Source: an uncultured Blautia sp. (GTDB taxonomy: Bacteria > Bacillota > Clostridia > Lachnospirales > Lachnospiraceae). Taken from it: 64,000 nucleotides of DNA. The DNA is taken from NCBI RefSeq assembly GCF_937880195.1, contig NZ_CALFLA010000004.1:21134-85133 (forward strand), given 5' to 3'. The position numbers and the translations under genes were made by a program. The notes beneath the pieces are model-generated. The model saw only the letters and a program-made list of their open reading frames with translations. It was not told the origin of the DNA and searched no databases. Of the stretch, positions 44,896 through 53,056 are shown piece by piece (the first letter of the stretch is position 1; each line of letters starts with the position of its first letter).

Positions 44896-45515
44896 TCTTT
44901 TGGACAGGGCTGTTTTCGGTTCCTGTCTTCAATGATCGTATGATTTACCTGATCTTCGTAGGTACGCATCTGTACCTGCATGGGAGAGGGATCGGAAGTA
45001 AGTTTAAGGCCGCTGAAATGGTTGAAGAAAAACAGCACTCCCAGAAACAGCCCTACAGAATAAGCGATCTCCAGAATGGTAAATCCATCGGAGGGCTGTC
45101 CTGTCACCTGCTGGTAGATCTGACGGAACAGGTTCCCCACATCAGCGTCAGCGTTAAAAGTCATAATAGAAAAGCCCGCGCCGAAAAATGAGGCGAGAGA
45201 CACAAGCAGGATCTTGCTGAATCGAAGAAGGAGGCTCTTTGGGGCAGCCTTTTCGTAAGTAAGGATAAAATCAGGCTCTCCCAGATGAGTGATCGTAAGT
45301 GTGGGCTCTTTTTTCTGTATCAGGCCGATCAGGTCTGTGACAGACATTACGTAACGCCCCGGTTTGTCCGGGGGAAGATTACATACCAGAAGTACCCGGA
45401 GACGATTAAGGACTTTGGGGTTGGTGCAGGTAAGTCCGGCGATATCCTGCAGATAAACATGAGGGTGGTGAACCTCTATATTCTGGTCAGTCTGAAGATA
45501 AAGGATGTCGCTCAT
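44880..45515 (-). CDS. spoVAA: Stage V sporulation protein AA
   Basis: A 211-residue protein of the SpoVA dipicolinic-acid channel complex in the spore inner membrane. The N-terminal soluble part (to about 115) is followed by two membrane helices at about 125-145 and 165-185. AAAGGAG lies ahead of the ATG at 45515. It is the last gene of the spoVA operon here, whereas in Bacillus spoVAA is first. Assignment rests on the family's overall pattern (ILYLQTDQNIEV at the start, ILEIAYSVGLFLGVLFFFNHF in the second helix) and its operon. Confidence 0.88.
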   Translation of the reverse strand: MSDILYLQTDQNIEVHHPHVYLQDIAGLTCTNPKVLNRLRVLLVCNLPPDKPGRYVMSVTDLIGLIQKKEPTLTITHLGEPDFILTYEKAAPKSLLLRFSKILLVSLASFFGAGFSIMTFNADADVGNLFRQIYQQVTGQPSDGFTILEIAYSVGLFLGVLFFFNHFSGLKLTSDPSPMQVQMRTYEDQVNHTIIEDRNRKQPCPKDQPPS

Positions 45516-45536
45516 GGAAGATACTCCTTTCTGAAA

Positions 45537-45893
45537 TTATTCCTTCATTCGAGGACGGAAGATAAGGCTGGCGATCCAGGAAAAAATAAGGGCGGCAGAC
45601 ACTCCGGCAGCACAGGCAGTAAAGCCTCCGGTAAAAAGTCCCAGAAATCCCTGCTGGTCAATGGCTTTTTTCATTCCTTTCCAAAGGACCTGGCCAAATC
45701 CCAGAAGAGGGACGGCTGCCCCCGCCCCGGCATAGTCGGCAAAGGGCTGATAAATGCCCACAGCGCTTAACACAGCGCCTGACACAACAAGAAGAACCAT
45801 TACTCTTCCGGGAAGCAGCTTTGTTTTATCGAGAAGTATCTGGACAAGGGCGCAGATAAGGCCCCCTGTCCAGAAGGCGTTAAAATAATCCAT
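45537..45893 (-). CDS. spoVAE: Stage V sporulation protein AE
   Basis: A 118-residue membrane protein with about four helices, belonging to the SpoVAC/SpoVAEb family: it shares with SpoVAC the FxxGGLICAxxQ start and the GAGAAVPLLGFG core loop. It forms part of the channel that loads dipicolinic acid into spores and releases it in germination. AAGGAGG precedes the ATG, and it lies 12 bp after spoVAD. Confidence 0.93.
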   Translation of the reverse strand: MDYFNAFWTGGLICALVQILLDKTKLLPGRVMVLLVVSGAVLSAVGIYQPFADYAGAGAAVPLLGFGQVLWKGMKKAIDQQGFLGLFTGGFTACAAGVSAALIFSWIASLIFRPRMKE

Positions 45894-45905
45894 TTTTGAT
45901 CCTCC

Positions 45906-46973
45906 TTATATTTTTACATGTTCAATTACAACAGCGTGGGCGATTCCTGGTACAGAAGCCCCTTCGTTATAGCTGACTTTAGAAAGTAGGGCTCCGGTAG
46001 GAACAAAAAGAATACGCTTCCAGGTTCCTCTGGCAACCTCAGGCAGAATATAGGCAGAAAGCACAGCTGCAGAACAGCCGCAGCCGCTTCCGCCGGAATG
46101 GGTATCCTGTGTTTCATTGTCATAGATCAAAAGACCGCAGTCCTGATGGAAACGCCCAAGGTCAACACCCCTTTTAAGAAGGAGATCCAGAAGGATTTTT
46201 TGTCCTACTTTTCCAAGATCTCCGGTAAAAACAGCATCGTAATCTTCCGGGATCCTGCCAAAGTCAAAGAGATTCTGCCAGATCGTATCGCTGGCAGCAG
46301 GAGCCATACAGCCGCCCATATTCAGAGAATCTTTAAGACCGTAGTCTACGATTTTTCCGGTAGTGATTCCGGTGATGGCGGCGCGACCGTTTTCATAACA
46401 GAGAAGACCGGAGGGATTCTTTTTCGGTACAGCAGGTCTGGGGCTGATGACGCAGGCGCCGCTTCCCGTTACTGTCCATGTGGCGGAAAGAGGGCGCTGG
46501 TTTCCATACCCCAGAGGGAAACGGAACTCTTTTTCTGCTGTGGCAAAATGGCTGGAGGCAGCGCAGAGGATATGCTCTCCGCATCCGGCCGCAGCGGCAA
46601 CAGCGCCCAGAGAAAGGGCTTCGCCCATGGTGGAACAGGCTCCGTACAGACCGTAAAAAGGGATTCCCATGTCAGCGATCCCAAAGGAAGAGGCAATGGT
46701 CTGGGCAAGCAGATCCCCGGCAAAGGCTATACGGATCTCCTCAGGTTTTAATCCGGCTTTTCCAATGGCCAGAGAAGCAGTTTCTTTCTGCAGTGTGCTT
46801 TCAGCCTCCTCCCAGGTCTTAGTACCGAAAAGAGGATCCTGGGAAACCATATCAAAGAGATGCCCCAAAGGCCCCTCTCCTTCTTTTTTTCCTGTAATAG
46901 AAGCAGCGCTTTCAATGTAAATAGGCTCTGTAAACTGTATACTTGCCTGTCCTGTCTGCTTTACAGACGTCAT
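45906..46973 (-). CDS. spoVAD: Stage V sporulation protein AD
   Basis: A 355-residue thiolase-fold protein that binds dipicolinic acid. The start is at 46973, giving an ATGA overlap with spoVAC and a GGGGGTG ribosome site; the longer frame upstream lies inside spoVAC. GLYGACSTMGEALSLG, HFATAEKEFRFPLGYGNQRP, TGSGACVIS and GGSGCGCSA are conserved SpoVAD segments. Confidence 0.95.
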   Translation of the reverse strand: MTSVKQTGQASIQFTEPIYIESAASITGKKEGEGPLGHLFDMVSQDPLFGTKTWEEAESTLQKETASLAIGKAGLKPEEIRIAFAGDLLAQTIASSFGIADMGIPFYGLYGACSTMGEALSLGAVAAAAGCGEHILCAASSHFATAEKEFRFPLGYGNQRPLSATWTVTGSGACVISPRPAVPKKNPSGLLCYENGRAAITGITTGKIVDYGLKDSLNMGGCMAPAASDTIWQNLFDFGRIPEDYDAVFTGDLGKVGQKILLDLLLKRGVDLGRFHQDCGLLIYDNETQDTHSGGSGCGCSAAVLSAYILPEVARGTWKRILFVPTGALLSKVSYNEGASVPGIAHAVVIEHVKI

Positions 46974-47440
46974 GCGATCACCCCCAAAAGTTTTAGAACA
47001 TAATAAATAGCGCCCAGTCCCCAGGAGCCTAGGATCCCATAAAGGATCACAGGTCCTGCGATGGTAAAGATTTTGCACCCGATGCCAAAAACCTGTCCTT
47101 CTGGACGGAACTCAATGGCAGAGGCGGCTACAGAGTTGGCAAAGCCAGTAATGGGAACAAGGCTTCCGGCGCCGCCGAATTTACCGATTTTGGAATAGAG
47201 ATTCAGTCCGGTAAGAATCACGCTTATAAAGATTAGAACAAGAGAACACCAGATTCCGGCAGTTTCCTTGTCTGCGCCCAGGTTTTTGGCAAAGTTCTGG
47301 ATCCATTGTCCGAAGACGCAGATAAGTCCTCCTGTCAGAAAGGCTTTTATCATGTTCATAGGAAGACTGTGAGAGGGTGTGACTTGTTTCACGTATTGTT
47401 CGTATTGTTTCTGTTTTTTTGATTGCTGAGAAGCCGACAT
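46970..47440 (-). CDS. spoVAC: Stage V sporulation protein AC
   Basis: A 156-residue membrane protein with about four helices after a charged N-terminus (SKKQKQYEQYVK). It is reported in Bacillus to act as a mechanosensitive channel for dipicolinic acid. AFLTGGLICVFGQ and GAGSLVPITGFANSVAASAIEFRPEG are hallmark segments. The stop overlaps spoVAD by ATGA; spoVAB lies upstream on the same strand. Confidence 0.95.
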   Translation of the reverse strand: MSASQQSKKQKQYEQYVKQVTPSHSLPMNMIKAFLTGGLICVFGQWIQNFAKNLGADKETAGIWCSLVLIFISVILTGLNLYSKIGKFGGAGSLVPITGFANSVAASAIEFRPEGQVFGIGCKIFTIAGPVILYGILGSWGLGAIYYVLKLLGVIA

Positions 47441-47498
47441 AGTATTTTCCTTTCTGTTTGATTTTGCTCTTACATTTATAAAACTTCAGAAGAGGCAG

Positions 47499-47915
47499 CT
47501 ACTGCCATCCGAAATAATAGTAGAGAAGAGAGCCTGTCAGTTTTCCGGCAGCGATGAACAGAATGATAATTGGAAGTCCAAAAACCAGCCGGATTCTTCT
47601 GGTGAATATGGGGAACATATCCGCCACCTCGGCAAGAGCCAGGATCCATCCTCCAAGAAAAAAACCGGAAAAAACTCCAAGAACCATAAGAAAAGGATTT
47701 CCGGCTGGAAGAGGAAGGCGGAACAGATAAAAAAGATTCCCAAGGACAATGCCGAGAAGACTCATATCCTCATAAAGAAGAACATGATCTGCAGTCCTGG
47801 TGATCCCGGCATAGCGGGGAATGATGGACAGCCCAATGAGCAGTCCCGCAACGCCGCTGGCCACGATGATACCTGCGCAAAGGCCGAGAAATCCCATAAA
47901 AAGCTGCTGCCACAT
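47499..47915 (-). CDS. spoVAB: Stage V sporulation protein AB
   Basis: A 138-residue membrane protein with about four helices. Start 47915 (MWQQLFMGFLGL) is chosen for the AAAGGAG site eight bases upstream. GIIVASGVAGLLIGLSIIPR and LALAEVADMFPIFTRRI match SpoVAB. It is the first gene of this spoVA operon. A sigma-G promoter is expected upstream, but I could not identify one with the right spacing. Confidence 0.92.
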   Translation of the reverse strand: MWQQLFMGFLGLCAGIIVASGVAGLLIGLSIIPRYAGITRTADHVLLYEDMSLLGIVLGNLFYLFRLPLPAGNPFLMVLGVFSGFFLGGWILALAEVADMFPIFTRRIRLVFGLPIIILFIAAGKLTGSLLYYYFGWQ

Positions 47916-48082
47916 AAGCTGTCTCCTTTCTGGACAAATTGATATAAAGCTCATGAACAGTGGCTTATTATATGGAAAAATATAAAAAATATACTCTAAT
48001 TCTTAAAAAACTATGAAAACCTGTACTTTTCTTATTGCGGATAGTATAATTAATGTGATAAAAAAGCGCAGGAGGTTTGTGT

Positions 48083-48796
48083 ATGTACGACGCATATTCC
48101 CGAATGGAATTATTATTGGGACCGTCAGGCGTGGACAGGCTGGGACGGGCACAGATCGCAGTGTTCGGACTGGGGGGAGCAGGTTCTTATGCAGTGGAGG
48201 CTTTTGCTCGCTGCGGAGTAGGAAGTCTTACCCTGGTAGATCATGACGTGGTGTCTGCCACGAACATTAACAGACAGCTTTTTGCCCTGCACTCTACCAT
48301 TGGCAAAAGGAAGGTACAGATTGCCCAGGAGCGTATCAGGGATATTGATGAGAATATTCTGGTTCATACCTATGAGACTTTTTATAATCAGGATACGGCG
48401 GGAATGTTTGATCTGAGAGCCTATGATTATATTGTGGATGCTCTTGACACTATGGAATCCAAGCTGCTTTTGATCCAGCAGGCAAGAGCCTGCCGAACTC
48501 CGGTGATTTCCTGCCTGGCTACAGAAGGAAGGATGAATCCTTCAAGATTTGAGATCGCAGATATTTCCAGAACGGGTAATGTCTGTCCGGCGGCAAGGAT
48601 CATGCGTTCAGAGCTTCACAAGCGGGGAATCCGTAAAGTGAAGGTCCTTTATTCAAAGGAGCGGTGCCCCAGAAGGAGAGGGAAGGAAGAGCAGGAACAG
48701 CAGACCGGAAGTATTTCCTTTGTACCCAGCGTGGCGGGAATGCTGATCGCCGGGGAGGTTGTAAGAGATCTTCTGCTTGAAAAGAAAAATAAATAA
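48083..48796 (+). CDS. tcdA: tRNA threonylcarbamoyladenosine dehydratase
   Basis: A 237-residue E1/ThiF-fold enzyme that cyclises the t6A base at tRNA position 37 in an ATP-dependent step. Start 48083 is seven bases after AGGAGG. The nucleotide loop is FGLGGAGSYAVEAFARCGVG, followed by LVDHDVVSATNINRQ and DALDTMESK. The late C-terminal SFVPSVAGMLIAGEVVRDL is typical for TcdA. A TATAAT at 48045-48050 marks a promoter. Confidence 0.94.
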   Translation: MYDAYSRMELLLGPSGVDRLGRAQIAVFGLGGAGSYAVEAFARCGVGSLTLVDHDVVSATNINRQLFALHSTIGKRKVQIAQERIRDIDENILVHTYETFYNQDTAGMFDLRAYDYIVDALDTMESKLLLIQQARACRTPVISCLATEGRMNPSRFEIADISRTGNVCPAARIMRSELHKRGIRKVKVLYSKERCPRRRGKEEQEQQTGSISFVPSVAGMLIAGEVVRDLLLEKKNK

Positions 48797-48825
48797 TTTA
48801 ATAGAAAGATAGAGGAACAAAATCT

Positions 48826-49737
48826 GTGAAAGAAGAAATCAGAAATAAATTTATCCAGGCTCTTGGAGCTGAGAGAGTGATTTTTGACGAGCCAATGAGT
48901 AAGCATACTACTTTTCGGATCGGAGGGCCGGCGGATGTGTTCGCTATGCCGGAAACATATGAACAGATCGGGGAGATCCTGAAGCTGTGTAAGGCGGAGG
49001 GACTTCCATTTTTTGTTCTGGGAAACGGAAGTAATCTTCTGGTCAGTGATAAGGGATATCGCGGCGTGATCATTCAGATGGACAGGAATATGCAGGAAAT
49101 CCGTCTGGAAGGAAATACTATCCGCGCCTGTGCAGGAGCCCTTTTGTCCAGCATTGCAGTGGCAGCCAGAAATGCGTCTCTGACAGGGTTTGAGTTTGCA
49201 GGAGGGATTCCGGGAACTCTGGGAGGAGCCTGTGTGATGAACGCCGGAGCTTACGGCGGAGAAATGAAGGACGTCCTGAAAGAAGTTATGGTAATGACTC
49301 GGGACGGAGAAATCCTGACCCTTCCTGCCGAAAAGCTGGAAATGGGCTATCGGACAAGCGTTATCAAAAAAATGGGATATCTTGTACTTGAGGCGGTGAT
49401 CTCACTGGAAAAGGGAGATGAGGAAGCCATAAGAGACAGAATGAAGGAGCTTTCTGATCTTCGTACTCAGAAGCAGCCTTTGGATCTTCCAAGCGCAGGA
49501 AGCACCTTTAAACGTCCAGAGGGATACTTTGCAGGAAAGCTGATCATGGATAGCGGACTTCGAGGCTGCAGGATCGGAGGAGCTCAGGTTTCCGAAAAAC
49601 ACTGCGGCTTTGTGGTAAATGCCGACGGAGCAACTGCCGGGGATGTGAGGGCGCTGATGGATCATGTGATACAGGTTGTAAAAGAAAAACATGGAGTCAC
49701 ACTGGAACCTGAGGTGAAATTCCTGGGAGATTTTTAA
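48826..49737 (+). CDS. murB: UDP-N-acetylenolpyruvoylglucosamine reductase
   Basis: A 303-residue FAD enzyme of peptidoglycan precursor synthesis, reducing the enolpyruvyl group to UDP-MurNAc. It starts at GTG 48826 after AGAGGAAC. THTTFRIGGPAD-like KHTTFRIGGPADV, GNGSNLLVSDKGYRGVII, GIPGTLGGACVMNAGAYG and GSTFKRPEGYFAGKLI (proton-donor serine region) identify a type IIb MurB. It is followed at 20 bp by rapZ. Confidence 0.97.
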   Translation: MKEEIRNKFIQALGAERVIFDEPMSKHTTFRIGGPADVFAMPETYEQIGEILKLCKAEGLPFFVLGNGSNLLVSDKGYRGVIIQMDRNMQEIRLEGNTIRACAGALLSSIAVAARNASLTGFEFAGGIPGTLGGACVMNAGAYGGEMKDVLKEVMVMTRDGEILTLPAEKLEMGYRTSVIKKMGYLVLEAVISLEKGDEEAIRDRMKELSDLRTQKQPLDLPSAGSTFKRPEGYFAGKLIMDSGLRGCRIGGAQVSEKHCGFVVNADGATAGDVRALMDHVIQVVKEKHGVTLEPEVKFLGDF

Positions 49738-49757
49738 CTTTTTACGGGAGATACGAG

Positions 49758-50639
49758 ATGAGGCTTGTAATTGTTACTGGTTTATCCGGGGCGGGTAAGA
49801 CCACTGCCCTGAAAATGCTGGAAGATGCCAGGTATTTTTGCGTGGACAATCTTCCGATCCCCCTGGTGAGCAAATTTGTTTCCCTGATGGCAGGGATGCA
49901 GGGGGAGGACGTTCAGAATGCTGCTATTGGAATTGACGCCAGAAGCGGAAGAGCTTTAGGAGAGCTGGAAACAGTTCTGGAGCAGATGAAAGAACAGGGA
50001 TATGAATTTGAAATTTTGTTTCTGGACGCTGAGGACAGAGTACTTGTAAAACGATATAAAGAATCCAGAAGAAGTCATCCTCTTTCCATGTATGGAAGAG
50101 TGGATGAAGGGATCCAGAGAGAAAGAGAAAAAATGCGTTTCCTGAAGGAAAGAGCAGATTATATTATAGATACCACTCATCTCCTTACGCGAGAACTTAA
50201 AAAAGAAGTAAACCGTATTTTTGTGGACAATGACAAATTTGGAAATATGGTGATCTCTGTTCTTTCTTTTGGATTTAAGTATGGGATTCCTGATGATGCG
50301 GATCTGGTGTTTGACGTGAGATTTCTTCCGAATCCCTATTATGTGGATGAACTGCGGCCTCATACAGGTATGGACGAGGACGTTTTCCGCTATGTCATGG
50401 ACAGCCCGGCGGCAGAGGAATTTGCTGATAAACTTACGGACATGGTTCAGTTTTTGATTCCCAATTACGTAAAAGAAGGAAAGACCAGCCTGGTGATCGC
50501 AGTGGGATGCACAGGCGGTAAACACAGGTCAGTGACTTTGGCGCGTGTTCTTCACGAAAGACTTTCCAACACCAGAGAGTACGGTCTTCGTCTGGAACAC
50601 AGAGATATAGGAAAAGACGCCCTTTTAAAAAATAAATAA
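49758..50639 (+). CDS. rapZ: RapZ/YvcJ nucleotide-binding protein
   Basis: A 293-residue P-loop protein: GLSGAGKTTALKMLED at the N-terminus and the C-terminal GCTGGKHRSVTLA metabolite/RNA-binding motif. In enterobacteria RapZ adapts RNase E to small RNAs; in Bacillus the homologue YvcJ has GTPase activity and a less clear role. It stands between murB and whiA, but the usual yvcK gene between rapZ and whiA is absent. Confidence 0.95.
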   Translation: MRLVIVTGLSGAGKTTALKMLEDARYFCVDNLPIPLVSKFVSLMAGMQGEDVQNAAIGIDARSGRALGELETVLEQMKEQGYEFEILFLDAEDRVLVKRYKESRRSHPLSMYGRVDEGIQREREKMRFLKERADYIIDTTHLLTRELKKEVNRIFVDNDKFGNMVISVLSFGFKYGIPDDADLVFDVRFLPNPYYVDELRPHTGMDEDVFRYVMDSPAAEEFADKLTDMVQFLIPNYVKEGKTSLVIAVGCTGGKHRSVTLARVLHERLSNTREYGLRLEHRDIGKDALLKNK

Positions 50640-50656
50640 GACGGGAGTGTTGGAAA

Positions 50657-51595
50657 TTGTCTTTTTCAGGGATGGTGAAAGAAGAACTTTCCAGGCAGAT
50701 CAGTCCGGCAAGGCACTGCAGGATCGCAGAGACTGCAGCGCTTTTGTGTGCCTGCGGACGGATCACGGCAAAGGAGAATCTGAGGATTCAGACAGAAAAT
50801 GCAGCAGTCGTAAGAAAATGCTTTACATTACTGCAAAAAACATTTAATATAGAAACAGAAATAGCAATCCGCGAAAGCTGTCAAATGAAAAAAGGAAATG
50901 TCTACTTTGTAGAGATTTGTGATCCGAATGAAATTCGGAACGTTCTTCAGGGTACGAAACTTTCTGTAAACAGAGAAACTCTTTGTTTTGACAATACGCT
51001 GGTGACACAGCAGAGCTGCTGTAAGAGAGCGTTTATCCGCGGAGCTTTTCTTGCGTCTGGGTCTATCAGCGATCCTGAAAAGGGATATCATTTTGAGATC
51101 GTCTGTCCGGACCGGCAAAAGGCAGAGCAGTTACAGGAACTCATCCGCAGCTTCCAGATTGACGCTAAGATCGTGCTTCGGAAAAAATCATATGTGGTCT
51201 ATGTGAAAGAAGGAGCCCAGATCGTAGATATCTTGGCAGTGATGGAAGCCAACGTGGCGCTGATGAACCTGGAAAACATCCGGATACTGAAAGAAATGCG
51301 AAATTCTGTCAACCGGAAAGTAAACTGTGAAACAGCAAATATTAATAAAACGGTTAGTGCAGCAGTGAAGCAGATCGAAGATATCAGGCTTATTGAGAGC
51401 CAAAAAGGGTTTCATACCCTGAACGAAGGACTTGCAGAGATTGCCGAGTTGAGGCTGCAGTATCCGGAAGCTACACTAAAAGAATTGGGTATGATGCTAA
51501 ATCCGCAGGTTGGCAAGTCCGGGGTAAACCACCGGCTTAGAAAGCTGAGTGAGATTGCGGATGAACTGCGGAATAACAAGGAGGAGCAATTATGA
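50657..51595 (+). CDS. whiA: DNA-binding protein WhiA
   Basis: A 312-residue protein with LAGLIDADG-like folds at the N-terminus (SRQISPARHCRIAETAALLC, RAFIRGAFLASGSISDPEKGYHFE) and a C-terminal HTH (ATLKELGMMLNPQVGKSGVNHRLRKL). It starts at TTG 50657, matching the common MSF...VKEELSR beginning. WhiA influences cell division and chromosome segregation in Firmicutes. The stop overlaps the HPr-like gene by four bases. Confidence 0.96.
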   Translation: MSFSGMVKEELSRQISPARHCRIAETAALLCACGRITAKENLRIQTENAAVVRKCFTLLQKTFNIETEIAIRESCQMKKGNVYFVEICDPNEIRNVLQGTKLSVNRETLCFDNTLVTQQSCCKRAFIRGAFLASGSISDPEKGYHFEIVCPDRQKAEQLQELIRSFQIDAKIVLRKKSYVVYVKEGAQIVDILAVMEANVALMNLENIRILKEMRNSVNRKVNCETANINKTVSAAVKQIEDIRLIESQKGFHTLNEGLAEIAELRLQYPEATLKELGMMLNPQVGKSGVNHRLRKLSEIADELRNNKEEQL

Positions 51596-51849
51596 TTAAA
51601 AAACCTGTCACGATCCAACTGTCTACTGGACTTGAGGCACGCCCGGTGGCGCAGCTAGTACAGGTGGCAAGCCAGTTTAACAGCGAAATTTATGTGGAGA
51701 TTGGCAAGAAAAAAGTGAATGCAAAGAGCATTATGGGTATGATGACTCTTGGTTTGGATTCAGGTGAAGAAATCACTCTTTCCGCAAACGGAGAGGATGA
51801 AGAAGCTGCCATGAGCAGTATAGAGAAGTATCTTAGTAATCAAAATTAA
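51592..51849 (+). CDS. crh: Crh-like HPr homologue lacking the PTS histidine
   Basis: An 85-residue HPr-fold protein. The position of the phosphotransferase histidine is Glu15 (TGLEARPVA), while the regulatory serine Ser46 (NAKSIMGMMTLGL) is kept. Bacillus Crh likewise lacks His15 (Gln there), keeps Ser46, and is encoded after yvcJ-yvcK-whiA, so both sequence and position indicate a catabolite-repression cofactor for CcpA rather than a sugar phosphocarrier. Overlaps whiA by ATGA; terminator follows. Confidence 0.85.
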   Translation: MIKKPVTIQLSTGLEARPVAQLVQVASQFNSEIYVEIGKKKVNAKSIMGMMTLGLDSGEEITLSANGEDEEAAMSSIEKYLSNQN

Positions 51850-51868
51850 ATAAATAAGATCAATAATA

Positions 51869-51908
51869 AAACCGCCCGGAGGGAAGACCAACTCTCGGGC
51901 GGTTTCTG
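51869..51908 (+). terminator. Terminator after crh
   Basis: AAACCGCCCG (51869-51878) pairs with CGGGCGGTTT (51896-51905), with T residues at its end. It may serve both this operon and the convergent phosphatase gene. Confidence 0.9.
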
Positions 51909-51924
51909 CTATATATGATTTCAA

Positions 51925-52830
51925 TTATTTGTTCTGCGTTCCAGAAATTTTCTTGCCTTTTTTGTAAAAGACATAGGGATATACGGTAATGATCCAAAAA
52001 ACAACAAGGAAGTACCGGATAAAGGAAGCGGCAAGGCTCTGGCCTATGATTGGTTTTAAGCCGGCCTGCAAAAGCAGAGTTACGGCAATACCTATGATAA
52101 AACGTAGAGCCTGTCCCTGGAAGGAGTCCGGCGGCGTAAAGGGAATATAGGTTTCCGTAAGGTAATATCCCAATGAAAAAGCAGCCCCTGCGCCGCAGGC
52201 CTTTATACAGTCCTGGGCATAATGGAATTCAATGGCGCCGCTTTTATAAAGGAAAAGAGTATATCCAAGCAGAACAACGCAGACAATTCCCATAAAAACA
52301 GAAACAAGAGATTCTCTGTTTTTGAAGTATTCCTTCTTATATAAAAAGTGATAGCAAAGAAATACGCATACAATACTTACCCCAAATGAAACAAGCACGT
52401 CCTGGGGAGTGTGGCAGCCCAGATACATTCTGGAGAATCCTACCAGAAATACAAAGAGGAAGCAGAGAAAACGAAGCGGCTTCTTTTTTGTATAAAAGCC
52501 CAGAGTTCCAAGAAGGGCTGTGATGCTCTGAGTATGTCCGCTTGGAAAAGAATAGCCTGTGGCGCCGGGGACTGCAGAGGCAACCGGCTGGAAATTAGGA
52601 TCCAGAAGCCAGGGACGGGGAACACGGAAGGTGATCTTCAGTCCCTGAACAAGAAGGCCGGAGCTAAAATAAGTAAAACCAAGACAGTAGGCAAGCTTCT
52701 TATTAGAACACCAGAAAAGCCAGCAGATCACAACTACGACAAAGGTTTCCTGGGCCAGCAGAGTAACAGCCTGAAAAAAAGCGTCGCCCAAAGGGGTACG
52801 GTATTGAGCCAGCAGATTTAAAAATTCCAT
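51925..52830 (-). CDS. PAP2-family membrane phosphatase
   Basis: A 301-residue polytopic membrane protein with the three-part acid phosphatase signature: K-x6-RP as KITFRVPRP, PSGH in YSFPSGHTQS, and SR-x5-H as SRMYLGCHTPQD. These residues sit at the outer membrane face and usually hydrolyse lipid phosphates such as undecaprenyl pyrophosphate or phosphatidate. About eight helices are visible, more than the six of the minimal family. Monocistronic, convergent with crh and divergent from the next gene. Confidence 0.9.
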   Translation of the reverse strand: MEFLNLLAQYRTPLGDAFFQAVTLLAQETFVVVVICWLFWCSNKKLAYCLGFTYFSSGLLVQGLKITFRVPRPWLLDPNFQPVASAVPGATGYSFPSGHTQSITALLGTLGFYTKKKPLRFLCFLFVFLVGFSRMYLGCHTPQDVLVSFGVSIVCVFLCYHFLYKKEYFKNRESLVSVFMGIVCVVLLGYTLFLYKSGAIEFHYAQDCIKACGAGAAFSLGYYLTETYIPFTPPDSFQGQALRFIIGIAVTLLLQAGLKPIIGQSLAASFIRYFLVVFWIITVYPYVFYKKGKKISGTQNK

Positions 52831-52917
52831 AAAATGTCCTTTCTTAAATTACTGTTACTGTGATAGCCAACAGCAATTTAATTACTATATTTTCCTTCTG
52901 ATAAGTTAGATTATAAG

Positions 52918-53010
52918 TTGACCGTAGCAAAAAAACAAGGTATAATAACTAAAGTATCTATGTAACTGTTCCCACAAGGTTATTCTTTTGTGAAGGTCGT
53001 GAACAGTAAC
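52918..53010 (+). promoter_or_regulatory. Promoter and leader hairpin
   Basis: TTGACC (52918-52923), 17 bp and TATAAT (52941-52946) give a strong promoter with a start near 52953. The leader carries an imperfect hairpin, GTAACTGTTC (52962-52971) with GAACAGTAAC (53001-53010), one mismatch, and inside it CCACAA with TTGTG. No known riboswitch class recognised. Confidence 0.65.
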
Positions 53011-53056
53011 GTATTTATAACATTAACATCACAAAACAGAAGTGAGGGAGATACAA

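Noticed and set aside
45285..46751. Plus-strand frames opposite the spoVA genes
   Set aside because: The minus strand encodes clear SpoVA proteins; the plus frames are low-complexity shadows.
47916..48000. Sigma-G promoter for the spoVA operon on the minus strand
   Set aside because: GTATA and CATATAA elements are present but only 15 bp apart instead of about 18, in very AT-rich DNA where chance matches are common.
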